A DNA stretch of 64,000 nucleotides from Sesamum alatum (Eukaryota > Streptophyta > Magnoliopsida > Lamiales > Pedaliaceae), in NCBI GenBank assembly GCA_034509735.1, contig JACGWO010000007.1, positions 26,378,046-26,442,045 on the forward strand, read 5' to 3'. Shown in pieces: positions 46,430-55,412 of the stretch. Numbering within the stretch: the first letter of the stretch is position 1; each line of letters starts with the position of its first letter. The notes below the pieces were generated by a model. It saw only the letters and a list, made by a program, of their open reading frames with translations. It was not told where the DNA came from and made no database searches. The translations under genes were made by a program, and so were the position numbers.

Positions 46430-46870
46430 TACTTTTGATCCGATTCATTACGTGTTTGATATTTTTGGTCCCGTAATTTGTAAAAATTTGCATTCTTGGT
46501 TCTCATTTATTTCTTTGTTTATTTTTTAATGGCGTTGGCCACATGTCTAGTACGTGGCCATTAAGATTTTTGGCTTGAAAAAAAATTTAGTACGTTTTTC
46601 AACTTGGCAATACTTTGGGGAGGGAAAATATAACTATTTTGAGGAAAAAATAAAATTTGAAGAAAATTAGGCCAAGGAAAGGGGATTTTTTTCTTTTCTA
46701 ACTTGAATTTTTTCTCCAGCCAAAAATACTTAAAAAAACAAAGTAAAAAAAGTGGATAAAGACTAAAAATGTTAGTTTGTATATATTACGAGACCAAGAG
46801 TGTCAATCCTAATGAATAGGATTAAAAGTGAAAATGACCTAACTTATGGGACCAAAAATGTTATTTTTTC
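46430..46870. mobile_element. Degenerate foldback MITE
   Basis: The left half has TTTTTGGTCCCGTAATTTG and GCATTCTTGG. The right half has TATATTACGAGACCAAGAG and ATGGGACCAAAAATG, their approximate inverses, so the element folds about a GC-richer centre near 46560. It is noncoding. Confidence 0.45.
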
Positions 46871-47124
46871 TTTCAATTGTAACGAGTTTAGGGTTTAGGA
46901 ACTTACTAATATTCCCCTAATTTTAAAGGTAAAGTTGACAATTTTAGGCCTCTATCTAAAAAGTACATAATTTCATCAAACACTAGGGAATATTGATAAT
47001 TTTTTAATTAACAATGAGTATTCGTAATTACATCAAACCTCGGGAAAGTCGTCGTAATTGACCCTTTCAAAAATGAATGTGTAATAATCGTATGACACCG
47101 GTGTATCTAACATTATGTTTAGTA

Positions 47125-47787
47125 TCTATACTATTATAAAAAAATGGTATCATACTTTTAACATTTTTTTCAAATTCTGCCCTCTAAAATAAAATCAAAG
47201 TTTAAGTTGAAGAAGTATTTATTAGGAATGTCAAGGATAAAAATGTAAATAACCCCAAATGAGATCATTCTCGCGCCAAAATAATATTAATCGATTTTGC
47301 CCTCCCTATATATTGCAAAATATATGTAGATTTATAACTAAATAAAAACTGTACATGCACGTAATATATTAATAAAAACTAACACAAAAATGAAAAGGGA
47401 AAAATAAAAAAAGAAAACCAAGTTGCAGTTTTTTTTTTTTTTTTTCCTTTTCTTTTTGGGATTGGTTAATTATATCTGTTAAAAAGAAAAGAAAACCAAA
47501 ACTCCCTTTTTATCAAACTCTTCCAGTTTGATTTTTGACAATCTTAATAAATACATCTTTTCGATTTAAAATCAATCTTCTTTTGTAGGGCAAAAATTGG
47601 AAAAAAAAAGTTATAAAAATATGAGATAATTATTATTTATTAGAAGAAATTAACTTTTTATTTATTAGAAGAAATTAACTTTGCTTGACTTAATTTACAT
47701 TTAAAAGATCGTTTTGTTTATAATTACAAGATTTTTATGGGTGACTTCATTTACATTTAAAAAAATTATTCGCGTAGAAACCACTAG
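47125..47787 (+). mobile_element. Possible degenerate Helitron
   Basis: ATCTATACTATTATAAAA resembles the 5' end of plant Helitrons, with host A before TC. About 660 bp on, ATTCGCGTAGAAACCACTAG ends in CTAG like a Helitron 3' end, but the hairpin is poor and the next base is C instead of T. Only the left end is persuasive. Confidence 0.3.
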
Positions 47788-47830
47788 CAATGGCTGCAAC
47801 TCTACAAAACTGGATCAAGCTCATTGTGCA

Positions 47831-47839
47831 AATAATTGG
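47831..47839. repeat. 9-bp target duplication of the PMD-carrying MULE, left
   Basis: AATAATTGG is repeated exactly at 51105-51113. A 9-bp duplication is the Mutator signature. Confidence 0.92.
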
Positions 47840-47917
47840 AGAAAATTATTTAAATATTGTTAAATAATTAATTAATTACAAAAATACCGTGATTTGAAAA
47901 ATATTAATATTTTAGGC

Positions 47918-48133
47918 AAAACTGCTATTTGAAATAGCAGTTTTGAGTTTTTTTACAAAAAAAAAAATTGTTCGGCAGCAAAGCTGCCGAGTGTAAAAGC
48001 AGTTTTGCTGACGCTGTCAGAACCTCAGAACCGCTGACAGCGTCAGCAGAACTGCAATGTGTTGGGATGCATGCCTCATGCATCCCATCAAAAAGATGAT
48101 GGGATGCATGAGCCATGCATGCGTCCCATCATC
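47918..48133. repeat. Left subterminal array of palindromes in the MULE
   Basis: Five consecutive hairpins: 47918-47944 (13-bp stem, 1-nt loop), 47972-47990 (8-bp stem TCGGCAGC, loop AAA), 47999-48055 (22-bp arms with one mismatch, containing GCTGACGCTGTCAG), 48064-48086 (10-bp stem GGGATGCATG), and 48095-48133 (10-bp outer stem GATGATGGGA plus inner TGCATG). Each word class recurs at the other end (50712-51024). Confidence 0.9.
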
Positions 48134-48181
48134 TTTAATTATTTCTATAAAACTGTTATATGTAAATGCGGTTTTTTCTTC

Positions 48182-48189
48182 TATAAATA
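48182..48189 (+). promoter_or_regulatory. TATA box of the N-terminal MuDR-like gene
   Basis: TATAAATA stands just inside the left palindrome array, about 230 bp upstream of the ATG at 48413. A likely 5' untranslated intron (GTAAGT at 48305 to AG at 48410) lies between. Confidence 0.55.
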
Positions 48190-48412
48190 CTACTTGTTCC
48201 AATTCATATGAGTTTGAAAGAATTATATACGTTAGAAAATATTGCAGCAGCCTTACCGAAAAAATTATAGACTACATCAGTTGAAAATTTCTGCAACAAA
48301 AATTGTAAGTTTTCTATTCTAAAATTATGTTTTATTATATATTTGTTTATTTTCGTTATAATATTATTAATAATATTATTTTTTTATGCATATGGTATTT
48401 TGATGTGAAGAT

Positions 48413-49024
48413 ATGGCCGAGCAAAACAATATTGACATCATTATATATTTTGAAGGTCAACGAATTGATTCATATGATTGTGTAAGTTATGATCGACCTC
48501 CAATCAGATTTATGAAAATTTCTCGTAGCACTAAATTTGCTGGACTTGAATCGCTTATGTATGAGGAACTTGGGCTCCGTATGAATGATTTTCAGTTACA
48601 AATATATTTTAAATACACAACATATAGTGCTGATAGAAGACGGGAGATGGCATTGCCGATTAAGACGGATCGAGATGTGCAATTTTTTTTCAATCCGTTG
48701 AATGGATATGTTACTGTAGAAAATTTTGTTGAAGCAGAGAAAGTCTATCATAATATTGATAATATTGTATTAGATGACCCTTTTGCTGGTGATTATGAAA
48801 CATACATGTCAATTTTAACACAAGATGGGGCCAGTTTGCCAGCAGTAACTCAAGAGGTGGGAAGATTTGGAATAAATGAAGATTTTGCACTGCCTTCTAC
48901 GTACAACCAACAAGATGATGAGTATGTTAATATGGAGCCTGAAGCTGATAGTTTTTTAAATTCAGATCCGGTGAACTCTGAACCAGATGAGGTTGAGGAA
49001 GAGGCTGAAAATAATTTATTTTAG
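48413..49024 (+). CDS. Orphan MuDR N-terminal-like protein (203 aa)
   Basis: The frame is open from ATG (preceded 2 nt upstream by a possible splice acceptor) to TAG at 49022-49024. The first ~110 residues (for example DIIIYFEGQRIDSYDCVSYD, RFMKISRSTKFAGLESLMYEELG, MALPIKTDRDVQFFF) follow the layout of the PB1-like/N-terminal region of plant Mutator transposases: a beta-rich start, a 'SLxxxIxxxLG'-like helix, then a 'VxDDxDVxxMF'-like strand. The C-terminal third is acidic (QQDDEYVNMEPEADSF, EPDEVEEEAENN). No zinc finger or MULE DDE domain follows. Full MuDR transposases are several times longer. Function is unknown. It may regulate or accompany transposition. Confidence 0.75.
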   Translation: MAEQNNIDIIIYFEGQRIDSYDCVSYDRPPIRFMKISRSTKFAGLESLMYEELGLRMNDFQLQIYFKYTTYSADRRREMALPIKTDRDVQFFFNPLNGYVTVENFVEAEKVYHNIDNIVLDDPFAGDYETYMSILTQDGASLPAVTQEVGRFGINEDFALPSTYNQQDDEYVNMEPEADSFLNSDPVNSEPDEVEEEAENNLF

Positions 49025-49031
49025 AATATAC

Positions 49032-50639
49032 TTATCGTGCATTGAATTTAGAAACAGGGAATTTGCTTACCACATATTCCCAGTCCCTTGGGTTTACAGG
49101 CCGATATCCGTGAGCATCTGCCACTGTCCCTACGTGCGATATCTGAATGCGGGTGATTTGGTGATACCAATTCATATAATCCGGGACAGTACCATGACTA
49201 TTACCGATATGAGGCCTCTGTACAATCAATGTTTGCACGTTGTTCCATTGTGCAATATAATCTCTATGAAACAATGCCCAATCTTCCCCGTGGCGTCCTC
49301 TTCTATCAAGTGAATGCAATCGTCTTTCACTGTGAAGTGGGTTTGGGGGAATATCTTGTACCATGCCAAACTGACGTAACACCTGTTCTGGGTGGTGCAT
49401 CTCCACAATGGCATAATGAATCAATGGACATTTTATGTTCCATGGTGTATTGTATGCATAAAGAGGCAGTGAATTCACATCATCCGCGTTACTATCGTAT
49501 GGTATCCAAGCAAACTACATGATTATGCAATTACATCAATAGAATGAAACATATATAATACGAAACATAATATATTTAAACAACAATAGTCCGCATACCT
49601 CATTCTCTTTCATTAAGTCCAATATATTTCTGATAATACGCAATGCATTGGAAGCCGTGTGTGTTCGGGACACATGATACGACCACCTGCAAACACGAAA
49701 ATAAGTTAAATTTAAATTAAATCTATAAGTCATTTTTTGCTAGTATAGGTATAATTCAAGTGCATACCGTGCAGCATATGGAGGTATAGGCAAGACGTTC
49801 TCATCGTCAATTATAGTAGGACGCAAATCTAAAACCTCGGTAGAGCGAATCGGGGCGAGGGTTGTAATGCGAGACCATGCCCAAATTTGTAATAATTGCA
49901 TTGGGCCAGCTATGTTCATTTTTCCTCTCTGCGAGGCTGTGCACAACTCTCTGTACATATAAGCCAACACTGCTGTACCCCAATTTGAGATACCACCTTC
50001 ACTAAGGTCCTCCAAATGACATAAATATAACAATGAGACAATGTTGCCCGTAGCATCAGGACACAATACACCACCAATAAGGCACAAAGCTATTATTCAT
50101 GCCTCTTGGAATACTTCTTCCAGAGGGCTATCATCGTCACTTGTATTCATAATTAACCAATCATGTAATACACTCAATTTCAAGCGAGAAAATTTAAATG
50201 CATTATCACGCGGATGAAAACCCAAGCATTGGTAGCAATAATCTTGCCATTGTGGAATAGTCCACTTTGTATCTACTCCTGTAATAATATTACCTACCAA
50301 TGGAAGTCTCCACATGATTGCGATGTCTTGAAGAGTGACAGTCGCCTCACCAATCGTGAAATGAAAAGTATGAGTCTCGGGTCGCCATCTCTCGACTAAC
50401 GCAGTAATAAGGTGTGCGTCAATCTCAACGTGACCACACTGAAAAACTCCTAAAAAACCCATATTTTCTAATACCTGTAGAACACGTACGTGGCGTGGCA
50501 CTAGTTTGAGAACTTTAAAAAGAGAACTATCACCACGTCGAACATGTAAAGTTGTGTCGGGGGCTCCAAGCACATCTTCAGAACGATGATTTGCTTGTCC
50601 ATACAACACACTAGAATTACGTGGGCCAAAATTAGCCAT
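49032..50639 (-). pseudogene. Plant mobile domain (PMD, MAIN-like) protein, one premature TGA
   Basis: ATG at 50639, three exons: 50639-49768, 49686-49599 and 49514-49032, joined by GT-AG introns of 81 and 84 bp. The exons add up to 1443 nt, exactly 481 codons. PMD landmarks are clear: ALVERWRPETHTFHF, GEATVTLQDIAIMWRLP, a LIGGVLCPD segment, LLQIWAW, then HYAIVEMHHPEQVLRQFG. The only lesion is an in-frame TGA at codon 181 (50097-50099), where a sense codon such as CGA would continue the domain. Genes of this class (Arabidopsis MAIN and MAIL1) act in transcriptional silencing and meristem maintenance. Related genes also ride on plant transposons, as here. A TATA box lies in the palindrome array upstream. 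Confidence 0.9.
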
Positions 50640-50711
50640 AATTCTACAAGAATTTTTTTTTAAAAAATATTTGATATATTAGACAAACCACAAAGTGTGG
50701 TCCTTACCTAT

Positions 50712-51024
50712 AACCTCACCCCTTATTTATAAGGGGTGAGGTTCACTCCTTCAGCAATGTGAGTTAACGGGTGAACAAATTGTTCACCCGTGAACTTACA
50801 TTGATGGGATGCATGCATGCATCCCATCACAAAAAGATGGGACGCATGCATGCGTCCCATCCATGAGGAATAAAGGGGCAGACAAAGTCTGCCCCCATTA
50901 TTCATGAGAACCGCTGACACAGTCAGCGGTTCTCTGTGTGTCAGAACCGCTGACAATGTCAGCGGTTCTGACACACTTTTTTTAAAATGTTTTAATAAAA
51001 ACTGCTGTCTCAGACAGCAGTTTT
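50712..51024. repeat. Right subterminal array of palindromes in the MULE
   Basis: Eight consecutive hairpins: 50712-50743 (14-bp stem, 4-nt loop), 50768-50790 (11-bp), 50803-50828 (26-nt perfect palindrome around GCATGCATGC), 50836-50861 (26-nt perfect palindrome), 50875-50895 (9-bp stem GGGGCAGAC, loop AAA), 50907-50933 (12-bp stem AGAACCGCTGAC), 50936-50976 (19-bp stem including GTCAGAACCGCTGAC), and 50998-51024 (13-bp stem). The outermost corresponds to 47918-47944 at the other end. Confidence 0.92.
50723..50731 (-). promoter_or_regulatory. TATA box of the PMD gene
   Basis: On the minus strand TATAAATAA lies about 85 bp upstream of the ATG at 50639. It occupies the loop and inner stem of the 50712-50743 palindrome, so promoter and hairpin overlap. 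Confidence 0.55.
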
Positions 51025-51104
51025 GCATATTTCTGTAACAATTTTTAGAACACGATATTTTTATAAATTATTATTATTTTAGTAATATTTAAATAATTTT
51101 GCCC

Positions 51105-51113
51105 AATAATTGG
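51105..51113. repeat. 9-bp target duplication of the PMD-carrying MULE, right
   Basis: AATAATTGG is identical to 47831-47839. Confidence 0.92.
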
Positions 51114-51275
51114 TAGATTCTCTCGAGTCTCGACATCTTTCTGATCCTATTAAAGTTTTATTTCATAATTATTGGGCAAAATATTATGCCTATAACTAAT
51201 TGAAAATTTCCAAAGAATCATGATGCTTACATATTTATCAGCCAAACGATATATGTTGATAATTTTATCTACTCA

Positions 51276-51997
51276 CTAGTAGCCGCTGCACGCGGTTTTT
51301 GCTACATATACTAAAAGAAATATTATATTTAATTATAGTTATTTGTCATAATTAATACTATATAGTCATAGCAAATAGTTATTTATCACGATCACACAAT
51401 GGTTGTCGGTCATGGTTTTTGCGAGAGTCGCTAAATTATTTGTCATGGCTACAAGTCATGCTGAATGTTTTACCGTGGCTCTTAGCTGTGACAAATAAGT
51501 TTTTCATGGTGGAAAAATTAGTTTTTGCAATAATTTTTATTTAACTTTAATTAATAATAGTTATTTACTACGATTGTTAGCAATAACCATTAAAGATGTA
51601 ACCAATAGTATATTTTTTTTCTAGTGATATAAAAAAACAATGGTGTGAGATGAAGAGAACAAAAAATTATGAAATGAAACAATCGTGGTGTAAGAAGTTG
51701 AGAAGGAAATAAGATGGTGAGAAGAAATCAATATGGAGTGAGGCGAGAGAAAAAAAAATAAATTATAAGTGTGAATTTATTAAAAATATGGATGTTTGTG
51801 AGAAAAAGAAGTAAAGTGAGAGATAAACGTAGAGTAGTGGGTTTAGAGAAAAATAAATTGTAATTATAAGATTAATAAAAAAATATTAAAATTACTTGTT
51901 GACTAAATTTTTCTGTAAAGAGAAGAAATGAATTAAAAAATAACTTTAGTTATTCAAAAAATTGATATGACAAAAATTTCTTTTACAATAATATAGA
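51276..51997 (-). mobile_element. Non-autonomous Helitron (722 bp)
   Basis: On the minus strand the 5' end reads TCTATATTATTGTAAAAG, preceded by host A. The 3' end reads CCGCGTGCAGCGGCTACTAG, followed by host T. CCGC/GCGG forms the usual subterminal hairpin (about 51282-51293), then CTAG. A/T insertion, TC start and CTRR end are all satisfied. There is no Rep/helicase coding. A CACTA-type MITE is inserted inside. Confidence 0.82.
51309..51626. mobile_element. CACTA-type MITE inside the Helitron
   Basis: The right end inverted reads CACTAGAAAAAAAATATAC. The left end reads TACTAAAAGAAATATTATA, with the first C mutated. ATA flanks both sides (51306-51308 and 51627-51629). A 3-bp duplication and CACTA termini fit En/Spm MITEs. 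Internal phrases AGTTATTTATCACGAT and its inverse ATCGTAGTAAATAACTA pair. Confidence 0.65.
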
Positions 51998-53483
51998 TAA
52001 TGGACGCATACAACCATAAGTGAAATGACCAAGATCATTGAAAACGAAAATAATATCACACGATTTTTTTAATAGAAAACCGATTCTTCAATTTTTTCTT
52101 GAATTACATGACTTGATTTTATATTAGTTAGTTACATTTCTTTTCTATATATATATAGAAAATAATAATTACATAATTACATTAATTTTATTTTAATTTA
52201 ATCTTCTTGTGCTTTCACTTATCACAATCTTAATAAATATCTCAAATGATATAAAAAGATATTTAAAAAGTTAATAAATAACTACAATTTTATATTTTAA
52301 TTTTTTGTAAGTCTACTATGGCTACGACACTAGTATCTAATAGGGCTAAATTGTATATTTGGTCCCACAAAGGAGGGGCAGTATCCTTTTTAGTCTCATG
52401 ATTTACGAGATTTCATTTTTAGTATCAAACGTTAGAAAAAAATTGCAAAAATGGTCCGATTAGCAATTTTCGTTAATTTTTTATGGAAAGTTGCACGCTC
52501 AGCTCACCTGACGTTAAGTCAGTAGGGGGTCACGTGAGGCTTCAAGTAATTTGGGGTTAAGGAAATAAATACAATTTTATTTCCTTCTTGCAAAACCCTA
52601 AGTCATAAAGCTTCCCCGATTTCACCCTAAATCTTCCTCCATCTAACGCCCGACTTGGGGAGATTCAATGCGAAGAAGTGAACACCAAAAATCTGACAAG
52701 CAATCACGATGCCTTGGGGCCAACGCGCTTAAGGTGAAAATCCTCAGTAAGGTAAGTATTTTCTCCTAGTGGTTTTGTTGTTTTTTTTTTTTTTTTTTGT
52801 GTTGATTTGTTCTTTTTCAAATGTGTTTAAAGGAGACATTAATGTTGTCATTTATCAGTTGTTTTTTATTGTTTTTCGTTTGTTTTAATGGTTGTCAGAT
52901 TTATTGTTTAACGGTGGTATGGTCCCATTAGTGTACTATATTTTGTTCATTGCTGGTTGTTGGTGAATTGCTAAATATGAAGAAAAATTTTATTTTTGAA
53001 ACATATATAATCTCCATGCTATTACTTTAAAAGTATATCGTAGAGGGTCTTTTGTTCATGAGCCTGAAGCCGTGTATGTTGGGGGTATTGTTAGTGCTTT
53101 TTTTGAGAAGGGGTATTGTTAGTGTTGATTACTTTAATATGGATTTTTTATGTTTTAGTTACATTGACAGTTTGGTAAAACAATTGGTGATTCAGGGGAA
53201 AAAGATATTTTAAGATTCATAGAAAGAAATGAAAGCCTGTAATGTATCATACAGAATTACTGTAGATGACTGATGGATATATGACAAAAAATGAACAAGA
53301 AACAGAGAGATGACACTTTACTTATATGACCAATAGATGTTCCAAACACTCAAATAGAGTCATCTAAGCCATTGATTGATCAGGTAGATGTGGACTTGGG
53401 AAATGACTTATTTGTTATAATAATTAAAAAATAATAATAACAGAATTAATGATAGTTTAAAATCTATAGCATTTTAGGGCAAG
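51998..53483. other. Sequence upstream of the second PMD pseudogene
   Basis: AT-rich sequence, then at 52345-52555 a 'TTTGGTCCC' type MITE-like stretch, and at 52620-52755 a possible first exon (MRRSEHQKSDKQSRCLGAN, donor GGTAAGT at about 52751) of unknown product. A T run lies at 52771-52788. Nothing else was recognised. Confidence 0.4.
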
Positions 53484-54721
53484 TCTTGGTGAGGAACGTG
53501 TAGAGATGGGCCAATTACAAACTTATAATAATTGGTTCCTTCGAATACCCCCGTATCGTGCAACGTCGAACTGTTCACACAGCTACATCGGATCTGTACG
53601 AGTGATTGTTCGGGACTTTAGAGATATGCTAGATAGCATACAGACTGATCAGGTATACAACAATCAAAATATCAAGTACATTTATATAAATATTAATTGT
53701 GCACTAATTTACATCGTTGCATTTGTTTCAGTTTCCTTGGCAACCGTATGACATGGACTCAGAATATATTATAGCCTACGCAATTTAGTTTAACCCCCAG
53801 TTGTGGACATCAGCATGTCATCTAATTTTTTATGCTATTGTGGAAATGCATCATCCCGAATGGGTTCTTCGCCATATCGGAATGAGACAAAACATTCCAC
53901 AACAGCCAGACGATCGGGACATGATCCTGCATTAACATCTTTTGTAAAGCACATGTGGGCACAGACTAGGAACTACAACACGTACAATACATTAGTAGAT
54001 GGTAAAGACGACATGATACGATTATGCGTCGATCACTCATTTTCAACGGAAGAGATACAAAACGTGGATATTATTGGTACAATAGAATAACGCGTCTTTT
54101 CATCTCATCATCTACTGATAGGCGTGTGAAAAGGGGTACCAACCGGAAGATGCACCCACATTGCATATTGTGGCATGTTCTGCATTAAAACATGCTTCGT
54201 GTTACACATATTTTCTTTGCATTAAAATTCACTATTTTCTACATACTTCAGGCTGAACAGGTGAAGTCCCTTCGATTAAGTTGTGATCCTAAACCACATG
54301 GTGTTAAACCAGTTGGTTGACCGACTCACGTTCGGATTAGAGCATGTTTATGAAATTGCCACACAATTTCAACAGACATAGAATGGCCGAGTAAACTGAA
54401 GCATTCCACGAAAATACCCCAACCACGTCCCACAGACATAGGAGAAGTCGTAGCCTATAATGTTTATTAGTTCAGTTGAAGGTGATATTGTTGGAGTGGA
54501 TGTAGTTGGTCCTTTTACAATTCATACACCTCAACAGTTATGTCAAGATTTCTACGTGCCTCGATTGCCACAACAAAGTGATTGGTTTAAATCAGCTTCA
54601 TACATGCCAAACCATGCAAAGCTTATTATGGACAGATTGATCTTAACATTGGCCTTGACACAAGTCAAGCATATGCACCAGAGTATAACATTTCACGAAT
54701 TCCATTTCCATCATTTAGTGC
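53484..54721 (+). pseudogene. Second plant mobile domain gene, C-terminal part, degenerate
   Basis: The plus strand gives IVRDFRDMLDSIQTDQ, a GT-AG intron from about 53653, and then FPWQPYDMDSEYII and FYAIVEMHHPEWVLRHIGMR, closely parallel to exon 3 of the PMD gene at 49514-49032. Later blocks include RLSCDPKPHGVKP, IDLNIGLDTSQAYAPEYN and ISRIPFPSFSA. Frameshifts and stops are frequent, and the N-terminal PMD core is missing. At 54721 the gypsy LTR begins. The last coding part resumes at 63461. Confidence 0.7.
54717..54721. repeat. Target duplication of the gypsy element, left
   Basis: AGTGC lies outside the left LTR. AGTGT lies outside the right LTR (63461-63465). One mismatch in five fits an insertion that has aged a little. 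Confidence 0.65.
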
Positions 54722-55071
54722 TAATGGGGTAAATTCGGGAAGTGTAAGATCGAAGCACACTAACACGTCTTGTGTCAAGAGCTCCAAAATTCCTTTCTTT
54801 ATTATTCTTCCAAAAGCAGCGCAATGTCCATTCCAATGAATAGGATGATGTCCTATTTATAGTTTATCAACCATGAAAGTGGGGAGGCAGATTTACCCCT
54901 CAACCGCCTCTTATCCAACGGATACAATTTAATGACTAGGGGCAACTTGGTAATTTACATAACCCCACTAACTTACAAGTACAATAAACTAACCAATGGC
55001 AATCCGACAACGACACATATGATCAGGGGTATTTCGGTAATTTAGTATATGGATTTATCTTGTTACCATCA
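54722..55071 (-). repeat. 3' LTR of the gypsy element
   Basis: On the minus strand it starts TGATGGTAACAAGATAAATC at 55071 and ends TTTACCCCATTA at 54722 (the partner ends TTTACCTCATCA). It aligns over its whole length with 63106-63460. On the minus strand a TATA-like ACTATAAATAGGACATC lies at about 54851-54867. Confidence 0.9.
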
Positions 55072-55084
55072 GCAGCCCCCCAAC
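55072..55084 (-). other. Polypurine tract of the gypsy element
   Basis: GTTGGGGGGCTGC on the minus strand directly precedes the 3' LTR and would prime plus-strand synthesis. Confidence 0.75.
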
Positions 55085-55412
55085 TTCCAAATACGCAGGG
55101 AAAATTAGGAAGTTCCAATAAGCAGTTTGCATTTGATGCAACCTCTTCCTTTAGAAGTTTTCTGCTGATGCAAACTCTTCCCCTATTAGGACTCTTGTTG
55201 ACATCTTTATAAATTCTGAATGACATTCTGATTGCTCCTTTTGCTCCTGTCTCGTCTGTTCCCCCGGTTCCAGCCATAATATAAAAAATGTCAAAGCGTG
55301 TTGATTCGGGTATATAGTGCTCTTCTTCCCTTTGTCTTATATTTTTCTTGTTGCAATTTTATTCGTAAATTCACATAGAACATGAGAAGTCATTCAACGT
55401 CAGTCTGGAAAA

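Larger units (their letters stand above)
47840..51104. mobile_element. Mutator-like element carrying two convergent genes (3265 bp)
   Basis: The left end reads AGAAAATTATTTAAATATTG, and the right end inverted reads GGGCAAAATTATTTAAATAT. Similarity continues through ATACCGTGATTTG against ATATCGTGTTCTA to the first hairpin. A perfect 9-bp duplication AATAATTGG flanks it. Inside are an orphan MuDR-N-terminal-like gene (+, 48413-49024) and a plant mobile domain gene (-, 50639-49032), ending 7 bp apart. No MULE transposase core is present, so mobilisation would have to be in trans. Both subterminal regions are chains of palindromes. Intact ends, intact duplication and nearly intact genes argue for a recent insertion. 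Confidence 0.92.

Noticed and set aside
50097..50099. TGA in the PMD gene as a recoded (selenocysteine or readthrough) codon
   Set aside because: Land plants lack selenocysteine insertion, and a simple C-to-T change explains it.
51276..51629. CACTA element starting at CACTAGTAG (51274)
   Set aside because: Flanking triplets do not match there; the ATA duplication supports a start at 51309, and CTAG at 51276 belongs to the Helitron 3' end.
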